Source: Paenalicyclobacillus cellulosilyticus (GTDB lineage: Bacteria; Bacillota; Bacilli; Alicyclobacillales; Alicyclobacillaceae). From it: a stretch of DNA of 64,000 bases. Both the position numbers and the translations under genes were made by a program. This document shows positions 26,049-34,808 of this stretch, piece after piece (the first letter of the stretch is position 1; each line of letters opens with the position of its first letter). The stretch lies in the NCBI RefSeq assembly GCF_014647315.1, contig NZ_BMOY01000005.1:1-64000 (forward strand), given 5' to 3'. The notes beneath the pieces are model-generated. The model ran no database searches. It was not told the origin of the DNA and was given only the letters and a program-made list of their open reading frames with translations.

Positions 26049-27023
26049 ATGCCACGTCGCAAATGGATGGTTGCCGCGGTGGTGTTGGCCGGGGTGATGA
26101 GTCTCGCGCCTGTGGTGAGCGCGCACAATCAGCAGCCCGCGGGGCGCGTGACCCAAAAGACTCAACAGCGGGCGGCTTTGTTTCCCGTGACGTTGAAGGA
26201 TGACGCCGGGCACACGGTGACCGTGCGCAAGATGCCACACCACATCGCCTCGGTGACCGAGGGGACGGACGAGATCTTATCCGCCTTGGTGCCCAAACAA
26301 GACATCGCCTTGGTGACGACCGCCGCGAGCGATCCCGCCTATTCGAACGTCGTGTCGTGGGCCAAAGGGTTGCCGGCGATTGCGGAGGCGGACGCAGAGC
26401 GGATCTTGGCGGTCCATCCCGACTTGGTTCTCTTGGCTTCGTACACCAAGCCGGGCGTGGTGGATCAAATTGAACAGACGGGGGTGCCTGCGTACGAGTT
26501 CGCCAACTTCAATTCCATCGCCGACATCGAACGGAACATCCAAGTCGTCGGCAAGCTCACCGGCCATGAAGACAAGGCGAGCGCGGTCGTCGCGCGGATG
26601 AACAACCTGTTGGCGCAGATTGCGCGCGCCGTGCAACAAGTGAGCAAGGGTAAGCCGAAGCCGCGGGTGCTCGACTACAGTTCATGGGGATATGTCGCCG
26701 GCGCGGGCACCACGGTGGACGACATCATCACCCACGCCGGAGCTGTTAACGCGGCCGCCGGGATCAAAGGTTGGCAAAAGGTGACCGAGGAAGAGATCGT
26801 CAAGCTCAACCCGGACGTGATCATCGTCTCCAGCGACGAAAAAGGGTTTGTGGCCAAGCTCTTGAACGATGATGCGCTGAGCGGTGTGCGTGCCATTGCC
26901 CACGGGCGCGTGTACTACATCAAGAGCGCGGACCTCAGCAGCGTCTCGCAATACATCGTGGACGGTGTGCGGGATGTGGCGCACCGCCTCTATCCGGCTG
27001 CCAAGTTGCCGCAACCGTGGTGA
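26049..27023 (+). CDS. btuF: Cobalamin ABC transporter substrate-binding protein, BtuF-like
   Basis: A 324-residue binding protein of the BtuF/FepB-type (Peripla_BP_2) family. Residues 1-25 form a signal peptide ending in VSA|H; no lipobox cysteine is present. The domain has ASVTEGTDEILSALVPKQDIALV near 66-88, HPDLVLLASYT near 120, and the second lobe with KLNPDVIIVSS near 245. The upstream cobalamin riboswitch assigns the ligand. AAGGGGG lies about ten bases before the ATG. No permease or ATPase gene follows, so BtuC and BtuD must be elsewhere. Confidence 0.9.
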   Translation: MPRRKWMVAAVVLAGVMSLAPVVSAHNQQPAGRVTQKTQQRAALFPVTLKDDAGHTVTVRKMPHHIASVTEGTDEILSALVPKQDIALVTTAASDPAYSNVVSWAKGLPAIAEADAERILAVHPDLVLLASYTKPGVVDQIEQTGVPAYEFANFNSIADIERNIQVVGKLTGHEDKASAVVARMNNLLAQIARAVQQVSKGKPKPRVLDYSSWGYVAGAGTTVDDIITHAGAVNAAAGIKGWQKVTEEEIVKLNPDVIIVSSDEKGFVAKLLNDDALSGVRAIAHGRVYYIKSADLSSVSQYIVDGVRDVAHRLYPAAKLPQPW

Positions 27024-27029
27024 CCTTGG

Positions 27030-27065
27030 CCCTGGCCGTACCGGGGATGACGGCCAGGGCTTTCG
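27030..27065 (+). terminator. Terminator after btuF
   Basis: CCCTGGCCGT (27030-27039) pairs perfectly with 27050-27059 around a 10-base loop, followed by CTTTCG. Confidence 0.65.
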
Positions 27066-27119
27066 CATGTCCGCCGATGGTTCAGCGGTGGGGATAAAAG
27101 ACGAAATAGTAAGTCTATA

Positions 27120-27173
27120 TTTACATAATCTTTACGTGCTTTGGGTGTAACGTTTACAGAGTTGGCTTATGCT
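27120..27173 (+). promoter_or_regulatory. Pho-box-like direct repeats and promoter of the DUF47-pit operon
   Basis: TTTACA (27120-27125), TTTACG (27131-27136) and TTTACA (27153-27158) begin exactly 11, then 22, bases apart; the missing third position (27142-27152) is degenerate. PhoP of Bacillus binds TT(A/T/C)ACA repeats with an 11-base period. A -10-like TATGCT (27168-27173) follows, as at Pho-activated promoters. Confidence 0.65.
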
Positions 27174-27212
27174 GAGCCTGTATCGCAACCGGACACGAGG
27201 AAGGGGATTGGT

Positions 27213-27824
27213 GTGGCGAAACGCAGCCAGCAATTGTTCGACTACCTGCGGCAGATTGCGGCCAACGTGAAGGTGGCTGCCGAGGTGTTTCACGAAGGGC
27301 TCGCCGATCTGTCGTACCCTGAGCGGCTCGCGGCGAAGATCAAAGACTTGGAACACCGCGGCGATGAACTGACGACCGACCTGATGAACCTGCTCAACGC
27401 CACGTACATCACGCCGTTGGAGCGGGAGGACTTCCTCGCGCTCGCCGTCAAGCTGGACGACATCGTCGACGGCCTGGAGGCCTGCTCGGTCCGTTTCGAT
27501 CTGTACAATGTGCGGGAGGCGACGCCGGCCATGCGGGCGTTCGCGGCGCACATCCTCGCCAGCGTCGGCGAGATCGCGGCGGCCATTGAAAAACTGAATG
27601 CGCGCAGGTTGACGGACATCCGCGAGCACACCCTGCGCATCAACCGCCTGGAGAAGGAGGCGGACGAGACCCTGCGCGCTTCCCTGCGTGAGCTGTTCCA
27701 GCACGCGTCCGATCCGGTCGCTTTGATCAAGCTCAAAGAGGTGTATGAAATCCTCGAGTCGGTGACCGACAAGTGTGAGGACGTGGGCGATGTGCTGGAT
27801 TCGGTGATCGTGAAAAATGCGTGA
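27213..27824 (+). CDS. DUF47 family protein (PhoU-like, YkaA type)
   Basis: A 203-residue all-helical cytosolic protein of the DUF47/PhoU_div family. EHRGDELTTDLMNLLNATYITPLEREDF near residues 45-75 is the diagnostic block, with acidic helices ending in KEADETLR and KCEDVGDVLDSVIVKNA. Members are encoded beside Pit phosphate permeases and are thought to modulate them. GTG at 27213 is preferred, with AAGGGG upstream; the ATG-type frame from 27141 runs into the Pho-box region. The pit gene follows after 12 bases. Confidence 0.88.
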   Translation: MAKRSQQLFDYLRQIAANVKVAAEVFHEGLADLSYPERLAAKIKDLEHRGDELTTDLMNLLNATYITPLEREDFLALAVKLDDIVDGLEACSVRFDLYNVREATPAMRAFAAHILASVGEIAAAIEKLNARRLTDIREHTLRINRLEKEADETLRASLRELFQHASDPVALIKLKEVYEILESVTDKCEDVGDVLDSVIVKNA

Positions 27825-27836
27825 GGAAGGTGCCCG

Positions 27837-28829
27837 ATGCTCACCGTCATCATCCTGATTGTCATTCTGGCATTGGTCTTCGACTTCACCAACGGGTTTC
27901 ACGATACGGCGAATGCCATTGCCACCACCGTGTCCACACGTGCGCTCTCGCCTCGCACCGCGGTGCTGATGGCAGGTGCACTCAACCTCGTCGGCGCGCT
28001 CACCTTCACAGGGGTCGCCAAGACCATCGGAGGCAAGATTGCCGATCCGCTGCACGTTCCGCACGGCACCCTCGCGGTGTTGGGTGCGCTCATCGCAGCC
28101 ATCTCGTGGAATCTCATCACATGGTACTTTGGCTTGCCGAGTTCTTCGTCCCACGCGCTCATCGGTTCGCTCACGGGCGCGGTCATCGGTGCAGCTGGGT
28201 TTGGCGCCGTGAATGCGGCGGGGTTTTCCAGCATCGTGCAGGCGCTCATCATTTCCCCGTTCAGCGCATTCATCGTCGGGTACTTGTTCATGTGGGTGCT
28301 CAGGCTTCTGTTCGGCAATCTGTCGCCGCACAAGGTGAACCGCGGCTTCCGGTTCCTGCAGATTTTTGCCGCTGCGTTCCAGTCGTTCACCCACGGCACG
28401 AACGACGCCCAGAAGACGATGGGCATCATCACGTTCGCACTCATCGCGGGCGGATATCAGACGACGATGGACATCCCGCTGTGGGTGAAGGTGGTATGCG
28501 CCATCGCGATGGGCGTTGGCACAGCTTCGGGTGGTTGGCGGATCATCAAGACGGTGGGTTCCAAGATCATCAAACTTGAGCCTATCAATGGCTTCGCGTC
28601 CGACCTGACCTCGGCCAGCGTCATCCTCACGGCGACCCTGCTCAAGGCGCCGGTCAGTTCGACGCACGTCATCTCGTCCGCCATTATGGGGACGGGCGCC
28701 GCCAAGCGGTTCCACCAGGTCAAGTGGGGTGTCGCCGGCAACATCGTCCTGGCATGGCTCATCACCATCCCCATCAGCGGCACCATCGCCTGCTTGCTCA
28801 CCAAGCTGCTGGTCTGGGCGGTCGCATGA
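27837..28829 (+). CDS. pit: Inorganic phosphate transporter, Pit family
   Basis: A 330-residue integral membrane protein with about ten helices and two copies of the PiT signature: FDFTNGFHDTANAIATTV near residues 14-31 and FQSFTHGTNDAQKTMG near 181-196. It carries phosphate or metal-phosphate with a proton. GAGGAAGGTG precedes the ATG. The preceding DUF47 gene and the Pho-box-like repeats suggest induction at low phosphate. Confidence 0.94.
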   Translation: MLTVIILIVILALVFDFTNGFHDTANAIATTVSTRALSPRTAVLMAGALNLVGALTFTGVAKTIGGKIADPLHVPHGTLAVLGALIAAISWNLITWYFGLPSSSSHALIGSLTGAVIGAAGFGAVNAAGFSSIVQALIISPFSAFIVGYLFMWVLRLLFGNLSPHKVNRGFRFLQIFAAAFQSFTHGTNDAQKTMGIITFALIAGGYQTTMDIPLWVKVVCAIAMGVGTASGGWRIIKTVGSKIIKLEPINGFASDLTSASVILTATLLKAPVSSTHVISSAIMGTGAAKRFHQVKWGVAGNIVLAWLITIPISGTIACLLTKLLVWAVA

Positions 28830-28835
28830 CCCTCG

Positions 28836-29492
28836 TCACCCACACAACAAGGGGATGAGCCCGGCGGCAATCCGCCGGTGTCCGCGGTCGTTCGGGTGCA
28901 CCGGAGCGTATCCGGTGCACCACACGTCTTCCAATCGCCCGCGCCGGTACCCGGCGATGAGCTCGGCTTCTTGTCCGGCAAACCAAGCGTCAACCGGAGC
29001 CACCACGCAACCCGTCCTGGCTGCCACCTCGCGGGTGGCGCGGTTGAGTGCGGCGACGGCCGCACTCGCCGCCGGCGAACGCGGAAACGGGTTGTACTGG
29101 GTACAGAGCACGACGCGGGCGGCGGAGTGCTGACGGATGAAGGCGGCAAGCGCCGTCAAACGGGCAGCGTACTGCGCGATGGTACGTGCCGTCCATGCAG
29201 GCAGCGCCCGGACAGGATGGGGGGACGCCGCGGCGCGCAGGCCAGCCTGCACCAAGTCATCCCCGCCGACCCACACCGTGATGGCCGTGCTCGCCGCGAG
29301 CGGTCCGGGCCCAAAGCGGATCACGGTGGCGAGCAGGTCGCCGCTTGTCCACCCAGGCTCCGCCAGCACGAAGCCGCGCCAGGTGTGCGCGGGTGGCAGC
29401 CCGCAGGTCACCAGGTCCGGATACGCCCGCCCGGGAGCGCTTGCTCCCGCGCCCGCGGTGATGGAATCGCCCAGCGCTGTGTAGGTATGCAT
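28836..29492 (-). CDS. SGNH/GDSL hydrolase family protein
   Basis: A 218-residue serine hydrolase, probably an esterase or lipase acting on small acyl substrates. Block I is LGDSITAG near residues 7-14 with the nucleophilic Ser, block III appears as VGGDD instead of the usual GxND, and block V is HPNDRGH near 205 with the catalytic Asp and His. There is no signal peptide. The ATG at 29492 fits the upstream AAAGGGAG better than the GTG at 29501. It converges with pit at only six bases. Confidence 0.8.
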   Translation of the reverse strand: MHTYTALGDSITAGAGASAPGRAYPDLVTCGLPPAHTWRGFVLAEPGWTSGDLLATVIRFGPGPLAASTAITVWVGGDDLVQAGLRAAASPHPVRALPAWTARTIAQYAARLTALAAFIRQHSAARVVLCTQYNPFPRSPAASAAVAALNRATREVAARTGCVVAPVDAWFAGQEAELIAGYRRGRLEDVWCTGYAPVHPNDRGHRRIAAGLIPLLCG

Positions 29493-29702
29493 CGCCCTCA
29501 CGCTCCCTTTCCTTTATCCCTGCATGCGTTCTCTTTGTGCATCTTGCATCTCGAAGTCGTATCCGAGAGACCGTACCCGACATCGGATGCGCTCGCCGCG
29601 GCGGACGTGCCGGCCAAAGGCATGGCGCGCCTGTCCCGGCGGGCCGCCAACCGGGTTGCGTCCGCCGGTCGCTTCATACACTCGGAAAGGGAGGTGGCGC
29701 CG

Positions 29703-30884
29703 ATGCCGATGGCTCCAGAGCATGTGTACCTGTACGCGGCGGTGCCGGGGGATTACGAAAAGGCGTTGGCAGCGGCGGATGTGGCCGGGATCCCCAGGAA
29801 GAACGTGATTGGAAACTTTCAAAGGGCATGGTCTCTTGTGGGTACCGGGACGGACTTGGTGATTGCGGTCGGCGGGGCGGCGCTGTTCGCCCTCTACTAC
29901 AATCCGTGCGGATGGCCCAATCCTGCCGGACAGCCCGGGGGGCATACCCCGTTTGAGACGTTTCCGGCCGGGCAAGGGGTGGATGCCGCGAAGGCCGGGT
30001 TTTTCGTGAATGCTGCCGGGTATACCGCGCTCGACAGCCTGAAGCTGTGCGTGATGTTGGCGTATTACGCGGTGCACGGGGTGTTTCCGCACCAGTGGAC
30101 CGGCTTGCCCCGGCAGGAGGTGCCGCAGCAGCGGTGCGTCGCGGGCAGCGTGCCGAATCTGGTCTACCGTGTGGACGCGTCTCTTGTTCCCACGGTGCGC
30201 AGCGACGGACCCCAGGTCGGCATCTATGCGTCGTTTTGCGACGCGGAGGCCGTCCGCCGCGCCCTGCAGCTTGGTTGGCCCGGGGTCGCTGCCACCGGGG
30301 GGCTCGGGATCCGGGAACGGCCGTACACGCATGTGCTGCCTGGGTCTCCGGATAAGACCATCGCCAGTGTCCTGAGCCAAACCGGCGGCGCGTGGTGGTT
30401 GTCGTTCTGGACGGTGAGCTGGCCGACGGCCGGGGACGCCTACCGTGAAGGAGGTTACGTGGCCGGGCAGTACGTGGCCAAGCAATTCAACGGATTTCCC
30501 GGGCAAGTTCTCCCCAACTACGTCATTCTCGATCCAGAAGGGTACAACGTACCCGCGTCATCGTTTCAGGACTGGCAGACGTGGGTGACCGGTTGGGCAG
30601 AGGGTGTCCGGTCGGTGCACCCTGACCTCACGCCGGCACTGTACTGCAACCAGTCCCAGTACGTCCGATTCGGACTGGAAAAGCTCGATCTGCCGGTGTT
30701 TGTCGCTGTCTCCCCCATCCGCGGCCAGGCGCCGGCGGTCAAAGGAGGCAACATCCGAGGGTACTGTGCGTTTTACGCCGCTTGTCCCGCCGCGGCAGAC
30801 GTGGCGACGGTCCGGTCGTGGGGCGGGGTGTTCAACACCGTGCAGTTCCGCGACAGCGGCGTGGACTGCGGGCCGGCGGTATAG
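29703..30884 (+). CDS. Unknown protein with a C-terminal glycoside-hydrolase-like domain
   Basis: A 393-residue protein not recognised as a whole. Residues about 30-240 carry repeated Gly- and Pro-rich segments including Tyr-rich beta stretches. The C-terminal half contains SFWTVSWPTAGDAYREGGYV, NYVILDPEGYN near residue 285 and HPDLTPALYCNQSQYVRFG near 310, which recall TIM-barrel GH25/DUF1906-type glycosidase-like domains with an acidic residue at the strand end (DPE). No signal peptide is seen. The ATG at 29703 has GGGAGGTGG upstream. A cell-wall or spore-related role is possible. Confidence 0.6.
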   Translation: MPMAPEHVYLYAAVPGDYEKALAAADVAGIPRKNVIGNFQRAWSLVGTGTDLVIAVGGAALFALYYNPCGWPNPAGQPGGHTPFETFPAGQGVDAAKAGFFVNAAGYTALDSLKLCVMLAYYAVHGVFPHQWTGLPRQEVPQQRCVAGSVPNLVYRVDASLVPTVRSDGPQVGIYASFCDAEAVRRALQLGWPGVAATGGLGIRERPYTHVLPGSPDKTIASVLSQTGGAWWLSFWTVSWPTAGDAYREGGYVAGQYVAKQFNGFPGQVLPNYVILDPEGYNVPASSFQDWQTWVTGWAEGVRSVHPDLTPALYCNQSQYVRFGLEKLDLPVFVAVSPIRGQAPAVKGGNIRGYCAFYAACPAAADVATVRSWGGVFNTVQFRDSGVDCGPAV

Positions 30885-31010
30885 GCGGATCAAATCCGGT
30901 TGGGTTCCCAACATTTCTGCAGTGACGAAGGCACGCGGTGCATGATAAGCTCCACGTGTTGGGACGGACCGAGGGAGTTTTGCTGGGTTGGCGTACAGGG
31001 AGGCTGCGGA

Positions 31011-31391
31011 ATGCTGTTTCGCGTCGGTCAAGTGCGGTGGTCCACAGGGGTTTTGACCCATCCGGGCATCCTTCCTGCCGATCTCGTCGCGGCGTTCGCC
31101 CGGTACATACGGGGTGATTGGGGCGAGGTGGGCGCCGAGCGGGGCTTGCGCAACGACGTCGCCCTCGTCAACGGCGACGCCGTCTTCGGACTCTACCGCA
31201 CTGCGCACGGCGATTGGGTCTGCATGCGTACCGACGGCCGGGGGACGTACGTCTATTTGCCGGAGGAGCACGTGCCGGAAGAGAACGTGCCGGCGCATGG
31301 CTCCCCTCTGTCCGCGCGGGGGCGGCAGCCGCTGTCGTCGCAAGCGCCGGCCGCCGGCACGCCCTGCTCAGGTACGTCGTGCACAGAATGA
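31011..31391 (+). CDS. Small conserved protein with GDWGEV motif, plasmid/phage type
   Basis: A 126-residue protein of unknown function. The first 85 residues match a compact family known mostly from plasmids and phages, with the pattern GDWGEV (about residue 36), ND-A (about 47) and a final TYVYLPEEHV block. The remaining ~40 residues, rich in Ser, Pro and Gly, are read antisense to the end of the RNase Z gene and look unconserved. GGGAGG lies upstream of the ATG at 31011. The 139-base overlap with rnz is tail-to-tail. Confidence 0.65.
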   Translation: MLFRVGQVRWSTGVLTHPGILPADLVAAFARYIRGDWGEVGAERGLRNDVALVNGDAVFGLYRTAHGDWVCMRTDGRGTYVYLPEEHVPEENVPAHGSPLSARGRQPLSSQAPAAGTPCSGTSCTE

Positions 31392-32281
31392 TCCAACGCC
31401 AGGCTCACCGGGCAGAACACCGCGGCCGCTTCCGCGAGCAGGCGCGGTTCATCCTCTGCATCGTAGCGGGGGCTGATGTGCGTCAGGACGAGGTTCATGG
31501 CACCGGCGGCGCGTGCGATCAACGCGGCTTGGCGCGCGGTCGAGTGGCCGTACCGGTGCGCCAAGTCGGCGTGCGCATCGGCGAAGGTCGCCTCATGCAC
31601 CAAGAGATCGGCGCCGCGTGCGAGGTCCATGCTCGCGGTGCACGGACGGGTGTCGCCCAATACGGCAACCGCCCGCCCGGGCCGGGGCGGGTCGACCAGG
31701 TCGCGTCCGTCGAGCGTGCGGCCGTCCGGGAGTTCGATGCGCTCACCGCGCTTGAGGCGGCCGTAGACGGGACCGGGCGGCACGCCGAGGCGGGCCAGGT
31801 CCTCCACGCGCAGCCGCCCTGGCCGTTCCTGCTCCGTGATCCGATAGCCAAAACACGGAACCCCATGGTCGAGGCGGGCGGCCTCGACCCGGTATGACGC
31901 GTCTTGGCAGACCATCCCCTCTTTGATCTCCATGACCTCCATCGGATAAGCCAGCCATGTGCCGCTCGCCGCGAGCGCATCGCGCACGAATGCGCACAAA
32001 CCGGGCGGGCCGTAGAGCGTGAGCGGCGCGTCGGTCTGGGAGCTGCGGGTCGCTAACAGGCCGGGCAACCCGAAGATGTGATCGCCGTGCAGGTGCGTGA
32101 TGAACACCTTCTCCAAACGGCTGAGTTTCAGCGGGGACGCCAACACCTGGTGCTGCGTGCCTTCCCCGCAGTCGAAGAGCCAAATGCCCCCGCGCGGGCC
32201 ATCCAGCCGCAGGGCCAGGGCGCTCACGTTGCGCCGCGGCGACGGCACGCCTGCGCCCGTGCCGAGAAAGTACACGTCCAA
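31253..32281 (-). CDS. rnz: Ribonuclease Z
   Basis: A 342-residue metallo-beta-lactamase fold nuclease that trims tRNA 3' ends. The zinc motif THLHGDH is at residues 62-68, LFDCGEGTQHQ at 36-46, LGDTRPC near 220, FADAHADLAHRYGHST near 240, and LTHISPRY near 272. The TTG start at 32281 fits the VYFLGTGAGVPS N-terminus and has GGAGG nine bases upstream. The protein is about 35 residues longer than the Bacillus enzyme; the extra Cys- and Gly-rich tail lies wholly in the overlap with the converging small gene. Confidence 0.92.
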   Translation of the reverse strand: MDVYFLGTGAGVPSPRRNVSALALRLDGPRGGIWLFDCGEGTQHQVLASPLKLSRLEKVFITHLHGDHIFGLPGLLATRSSQTDAPLTLYGPPGLCAFVRDALAASGTWLAYPMEVMEIKEGMVCQDASYRVEAARLDHGVPCFGYRITEQERPGRLRVEDLARLGVPPGPVYGRLKRGERIELPDGRTLDGRDLVDPPRPGRAVAVLGDTRPCTASMDLARGADLLVHEATFADAHADLAHRYGHSTARQAALIARAAGAMNLVLTHISPRYDAEDEPRLLAEAAAVFCPVSLALDHSVHDVPEQGVPAAGACDDSGCRPRADRGEPCAGTFSSGTCSSGK

Positions 32282-32396
32282 CGCCTTCCGCCTCCTCTTC
32301 CCTTTCAGTGTACCAGCGCGCGCCGCGCGGCACCACGCCGCAGTCCAAGATGCCCAATATGCGGTATGATAGGCATGCCGAGAGGAGGCGAGACAA

Positions 32397-33392
32397 GTGG
32401 GGTATCGCGTGTACGTGACGCGCAAGCTGCCCGAGGCGGCGCTTTCCATCCTGCGTACAGCGGCGGACGTGACCGTCTATCCGGAAGAGGACGAACCGGT
32501 GCCGCGCGCGCGATTGCTGGCGGATGTGGCGGGCACGGACGCCATCGTCAGCCTGCTCACCGACCGCATGGACGCCGAGGTGATGGATGCCGCAGGTCCG
32601 AATCTGAAGGTCATCGCCAACGTCGCGGTCGGATACGACAACATCGACGTGGCGGCGGCTGCGGCGCGCGGCATCACGGTGACCAACACCCCCGGGGTGC
32701 TGACGGAGACGACGGCCGATTTGGCGTTCGCGCTCCTGCTCGCCGCCGCTCGCCGTCTGACCGAGGCCGAGCGGTATCTGCGCGCCGGGCGCTGGCGGAC
32801 GTGGAGCCCGATGCTGCTCACCGGCCAAGACGTGTACGGCGCGACACTGGGAATTGTCGGGATGGGGCGGATTGGTGAAGCCGTGGCCAAACGGGCCTCC
32901 GGTTTCGACATGCGCATTTTGTACACCAGCCGATCCCGGCACCCGGAGGCGGAGACCCGCTACGGGTGTGTGTACCGTCCGCTCGACGCGTTGCTCGCGG
33001 AAGCGGATTTCGTCGTCGTGCTCACACCGCTCACGCCCGAGACGCGCGGACTCATCGGGCGCCGCGAATTGGCGCTCATGAAGCAAAGCGCGGTGCTCGT
33101 GAACGTCGCGCGCGGTCCGGTGGTGGACGAAACGGCCCTGGTCGAAGCCCTGGCATCCCGCCGCATCTTCGCCGCCGGGCTCGACGTGTACCATCAAGAG
33201 CCGCTGCCGATGGACCACCCGCTGTTGCAACTCGACAACGCGGTGCTGTTGCCGCACATCGGATCGGCATCGATTCGCACGCGGACGCGCATGGCGGAGA
33301 TGGCGGCGGCGGACGTGGTGGCGGTGCTGCGCGGCGAGGAGCCTGCCCACCCGGTGGTGCGCGGGTGGCGGCACGCGCCTCAGCAGCCGTAA
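32397..33392 (+). CDS. D-isomer-specific 2-hydroxyacid dehydrogenase (glyoxylate/hydroxypyruvate reductase-like)
   Basis: A 331-residue NAD(P)-dependent enzyme. The nucleotide motif GMGRIG is at 155-160, and the catalytic triad Arg239 ([10 protein letters not shown]), Glu268 (HQEPLP) and His287 (LPHIGSAS) is intact. The N-terminal [10 protein letters not shown] block groups it with glyoxylate/D-glycerate dehydrogenases. GAGGAGG precedes the GTG start. It is divergent from rnz and its 3' end overlaps the converging iadA gene by 13 bases. Confidence 0.9.
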   Translation: MGYRVYVTRKLPEAALSILRTAADVTVYPEEDEPVPRARLLADVAGTDAIVSLLTDRMDAEVMDAAGPNLKVIANVAVGYDNIDVAAAAARGITVTNTPGVLTETTADLAFALLLAAARRLTEAERYLRAGRWRTWSPMLLTGQDVYGATLGIVGMGRIGEAVAKRASGFDMRILYTSRSRHPEAETRYGCVYRPLDALLAEADFVVVLTPLTPETRGLIGRRELALMKQSAVLVNVARGPVVDETALVEALASRRIFAAGLDVYHQEPLPMDHPLLQLDNAVLLPHIGSASIRTRTRMAEMAAADVVAVLRGEEPAHPVVRGWRHAPQQP

Positions 33393-34729
33393 CGGCGCTG
33401 GCTTGGACCACCGTCTTGATCCGGCGCTGCTGACCGCGCGTTGGGTGCGGATGGTACGCTTGCGGTGGCGCCAGGGTCGAACATCGCCCGTCCGCGTCCG
33501 CTGTCCACGCGGCCGCTGTCGCGGCTTGCCGGCGCGGACGGGACGAGCGCGGCGTTCTCATACGTCCCGAACACCAGCGGCTCCCCGTCGCGCACCATCC
33601 ACCTGCCGTGCGCAAACACGTGACGGATTTGGAATTGTGCGTCCGTCAACAGCAGGTCGGCGTCCCCGCCCTCGCGCACCATCCCTTTCTGCCGGAGCTT
33701 GAGGACGCGCGCCACGTGGCTGGTCACCATGCCCACCGCGGTCGCGACGGGCACCTCCTCCTGCACGATGGCGTCGCGCGTCTCCTCCCACAAGGTGGAG
33801 ATGGAACCGATGCCCATGGCGATGAGCCGGCCCTGGTCGTCGAAGATGGGGGAACTGCCGTTGCTGTCCGAGCTCATGGTGATGTGTTCCGGCGGGACGC
33901 CGGCGTCGAGGAGGCGGCGGATGGCGCGGGACGGCTTGACGGAGACGTGATCGTGCGGGTCGGGACGGATCCCGGACGTGACGTCGACCAAGCCGCCCGC
34001 TTTGCCGTAGCGGATGGCGTCCGCAAGCAGGTCCGGGTTGCGGTTGAGGTGGGTCGGGGTGAACATCTCGATGGGCAGCTCCGTCTGCCGGACGAGATGA
34101 AACAGGATGGACAACCGGGTGTCGTCATCGCCCACATGCAGGTGGAGCACGCCCGCCTTGCCGGCCAGGAGGCCGCCGACGTGCGCCTCGCTGGCCAGCT
34201 CCGCCAACTCCCGCTCGCTCGGGTGGCTGGAGCGCGTGTCGGAGATGGCGATTTCCCCGACTCCTATCACTTTGTCGATGTGGACCAGGTCCGAACGGGG
34301 GCTGCCGGTCAGCGTCCGCGTCGGAACCTGGTAGGCGCCGCAATAGATGTACGTGGTGATGCCTTCCGCTTCCAGCCCGCGGGCTTTGGCCAAAAGCTCC
34401 GCGGTCGATCTCGTCACGCCGTCCGTCCCCAGCACCCCGACGACGGTGGTCACGCCGGCGGTGGTGATGTGGCTGAGCGAGATCTCAGGCGTCCGGAAGT
34501 GAAAGCCGCCTTCGCCGCCGCCGCCGGCGATGTGGACGTGCTGATCGATGAGGCCGGGGAACAAGTACATCCCGCGCGCGTCAATCTCCTCAACGAGCGG
34601 TATGCTGCCATGGAGCGACAGGTCGTCGCCCACCGCCAACACCTGGCCGCCGCCGATGAGCACGTCCTTGCGGCCAAGGGGCATGGGCGCGTAGACGTCC
34701 GCGCCTTTGATCAAGGTGAGCCGGGCCAT
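33380..34729 (-). CDS. iadA: Isoaspartyl dipeptidase (beta-aspartyl peptidase)
   Basis: A 449-residue amidohydrolase that cleaves isoaspartyl dipeptides. His64 and His66 ([14 protein letters not shown]) are the first metal ligands, HLHVGD near 203 and HLNRNPDL near 231 supply others, and MSSDSNGS near 285 the catalytic Asp. At the position where the E. coli enzyme has a carboxylated lysine (Lys162, from memory), this protein reads GVGEIAISD with Glu159. The last ~55 residues form a Ser/Pro/Gly-rich tail not found in typical 390-residue members. AAAGGAGG precedes the ATG. Confidence 0.88.
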   Translation of the reverse strand: MARLTLIKGADVYAPMPLGRKDVLIGGGQVLAVGDDLSLHGSIPLVEEIDARGMYLFPGLIDQHVHIAGGGGEGGFHFRTPEISLSHITTAGVTTVVGVLGTDGVTRSTAELLAKARGLEAEGITTYIYCGAYQVPTRTLTGSPRSDLVHIDKVIGVGEIAISDTRSSHPSERELAELASEAHVGGLLAGKAGVLHLHVGDDDTRLSILFHLVRQTELPIEMFTPTHLNRNPDLLADAIRYGKAGGLVDVTSGIRPDPHDHVSVKPSRAIRRLLDAGVPPEHITMSSDSNGSSPIFDDQGRLIAMGIGSISTLWEETRDAIVQEEVPVATAVGMVTSHVARVLKLRQKGMVREGGDADLLLTDAQFQIRHVFAHGRWMVRDGEPLVFGTYENAALVPSAPASRDSGRVDSGRGRAMFDPGATASVPSAPNARSAAPDQDGGPSQRRYGC

Positions 34730-34808
34730 GCGGTTCCGCCTCCTTTCGTGTTCCACCGGAGACGGACCTTAGTTTGGCCATAGACGCAGGATGCATGCCG
34801 GCTGCTGT

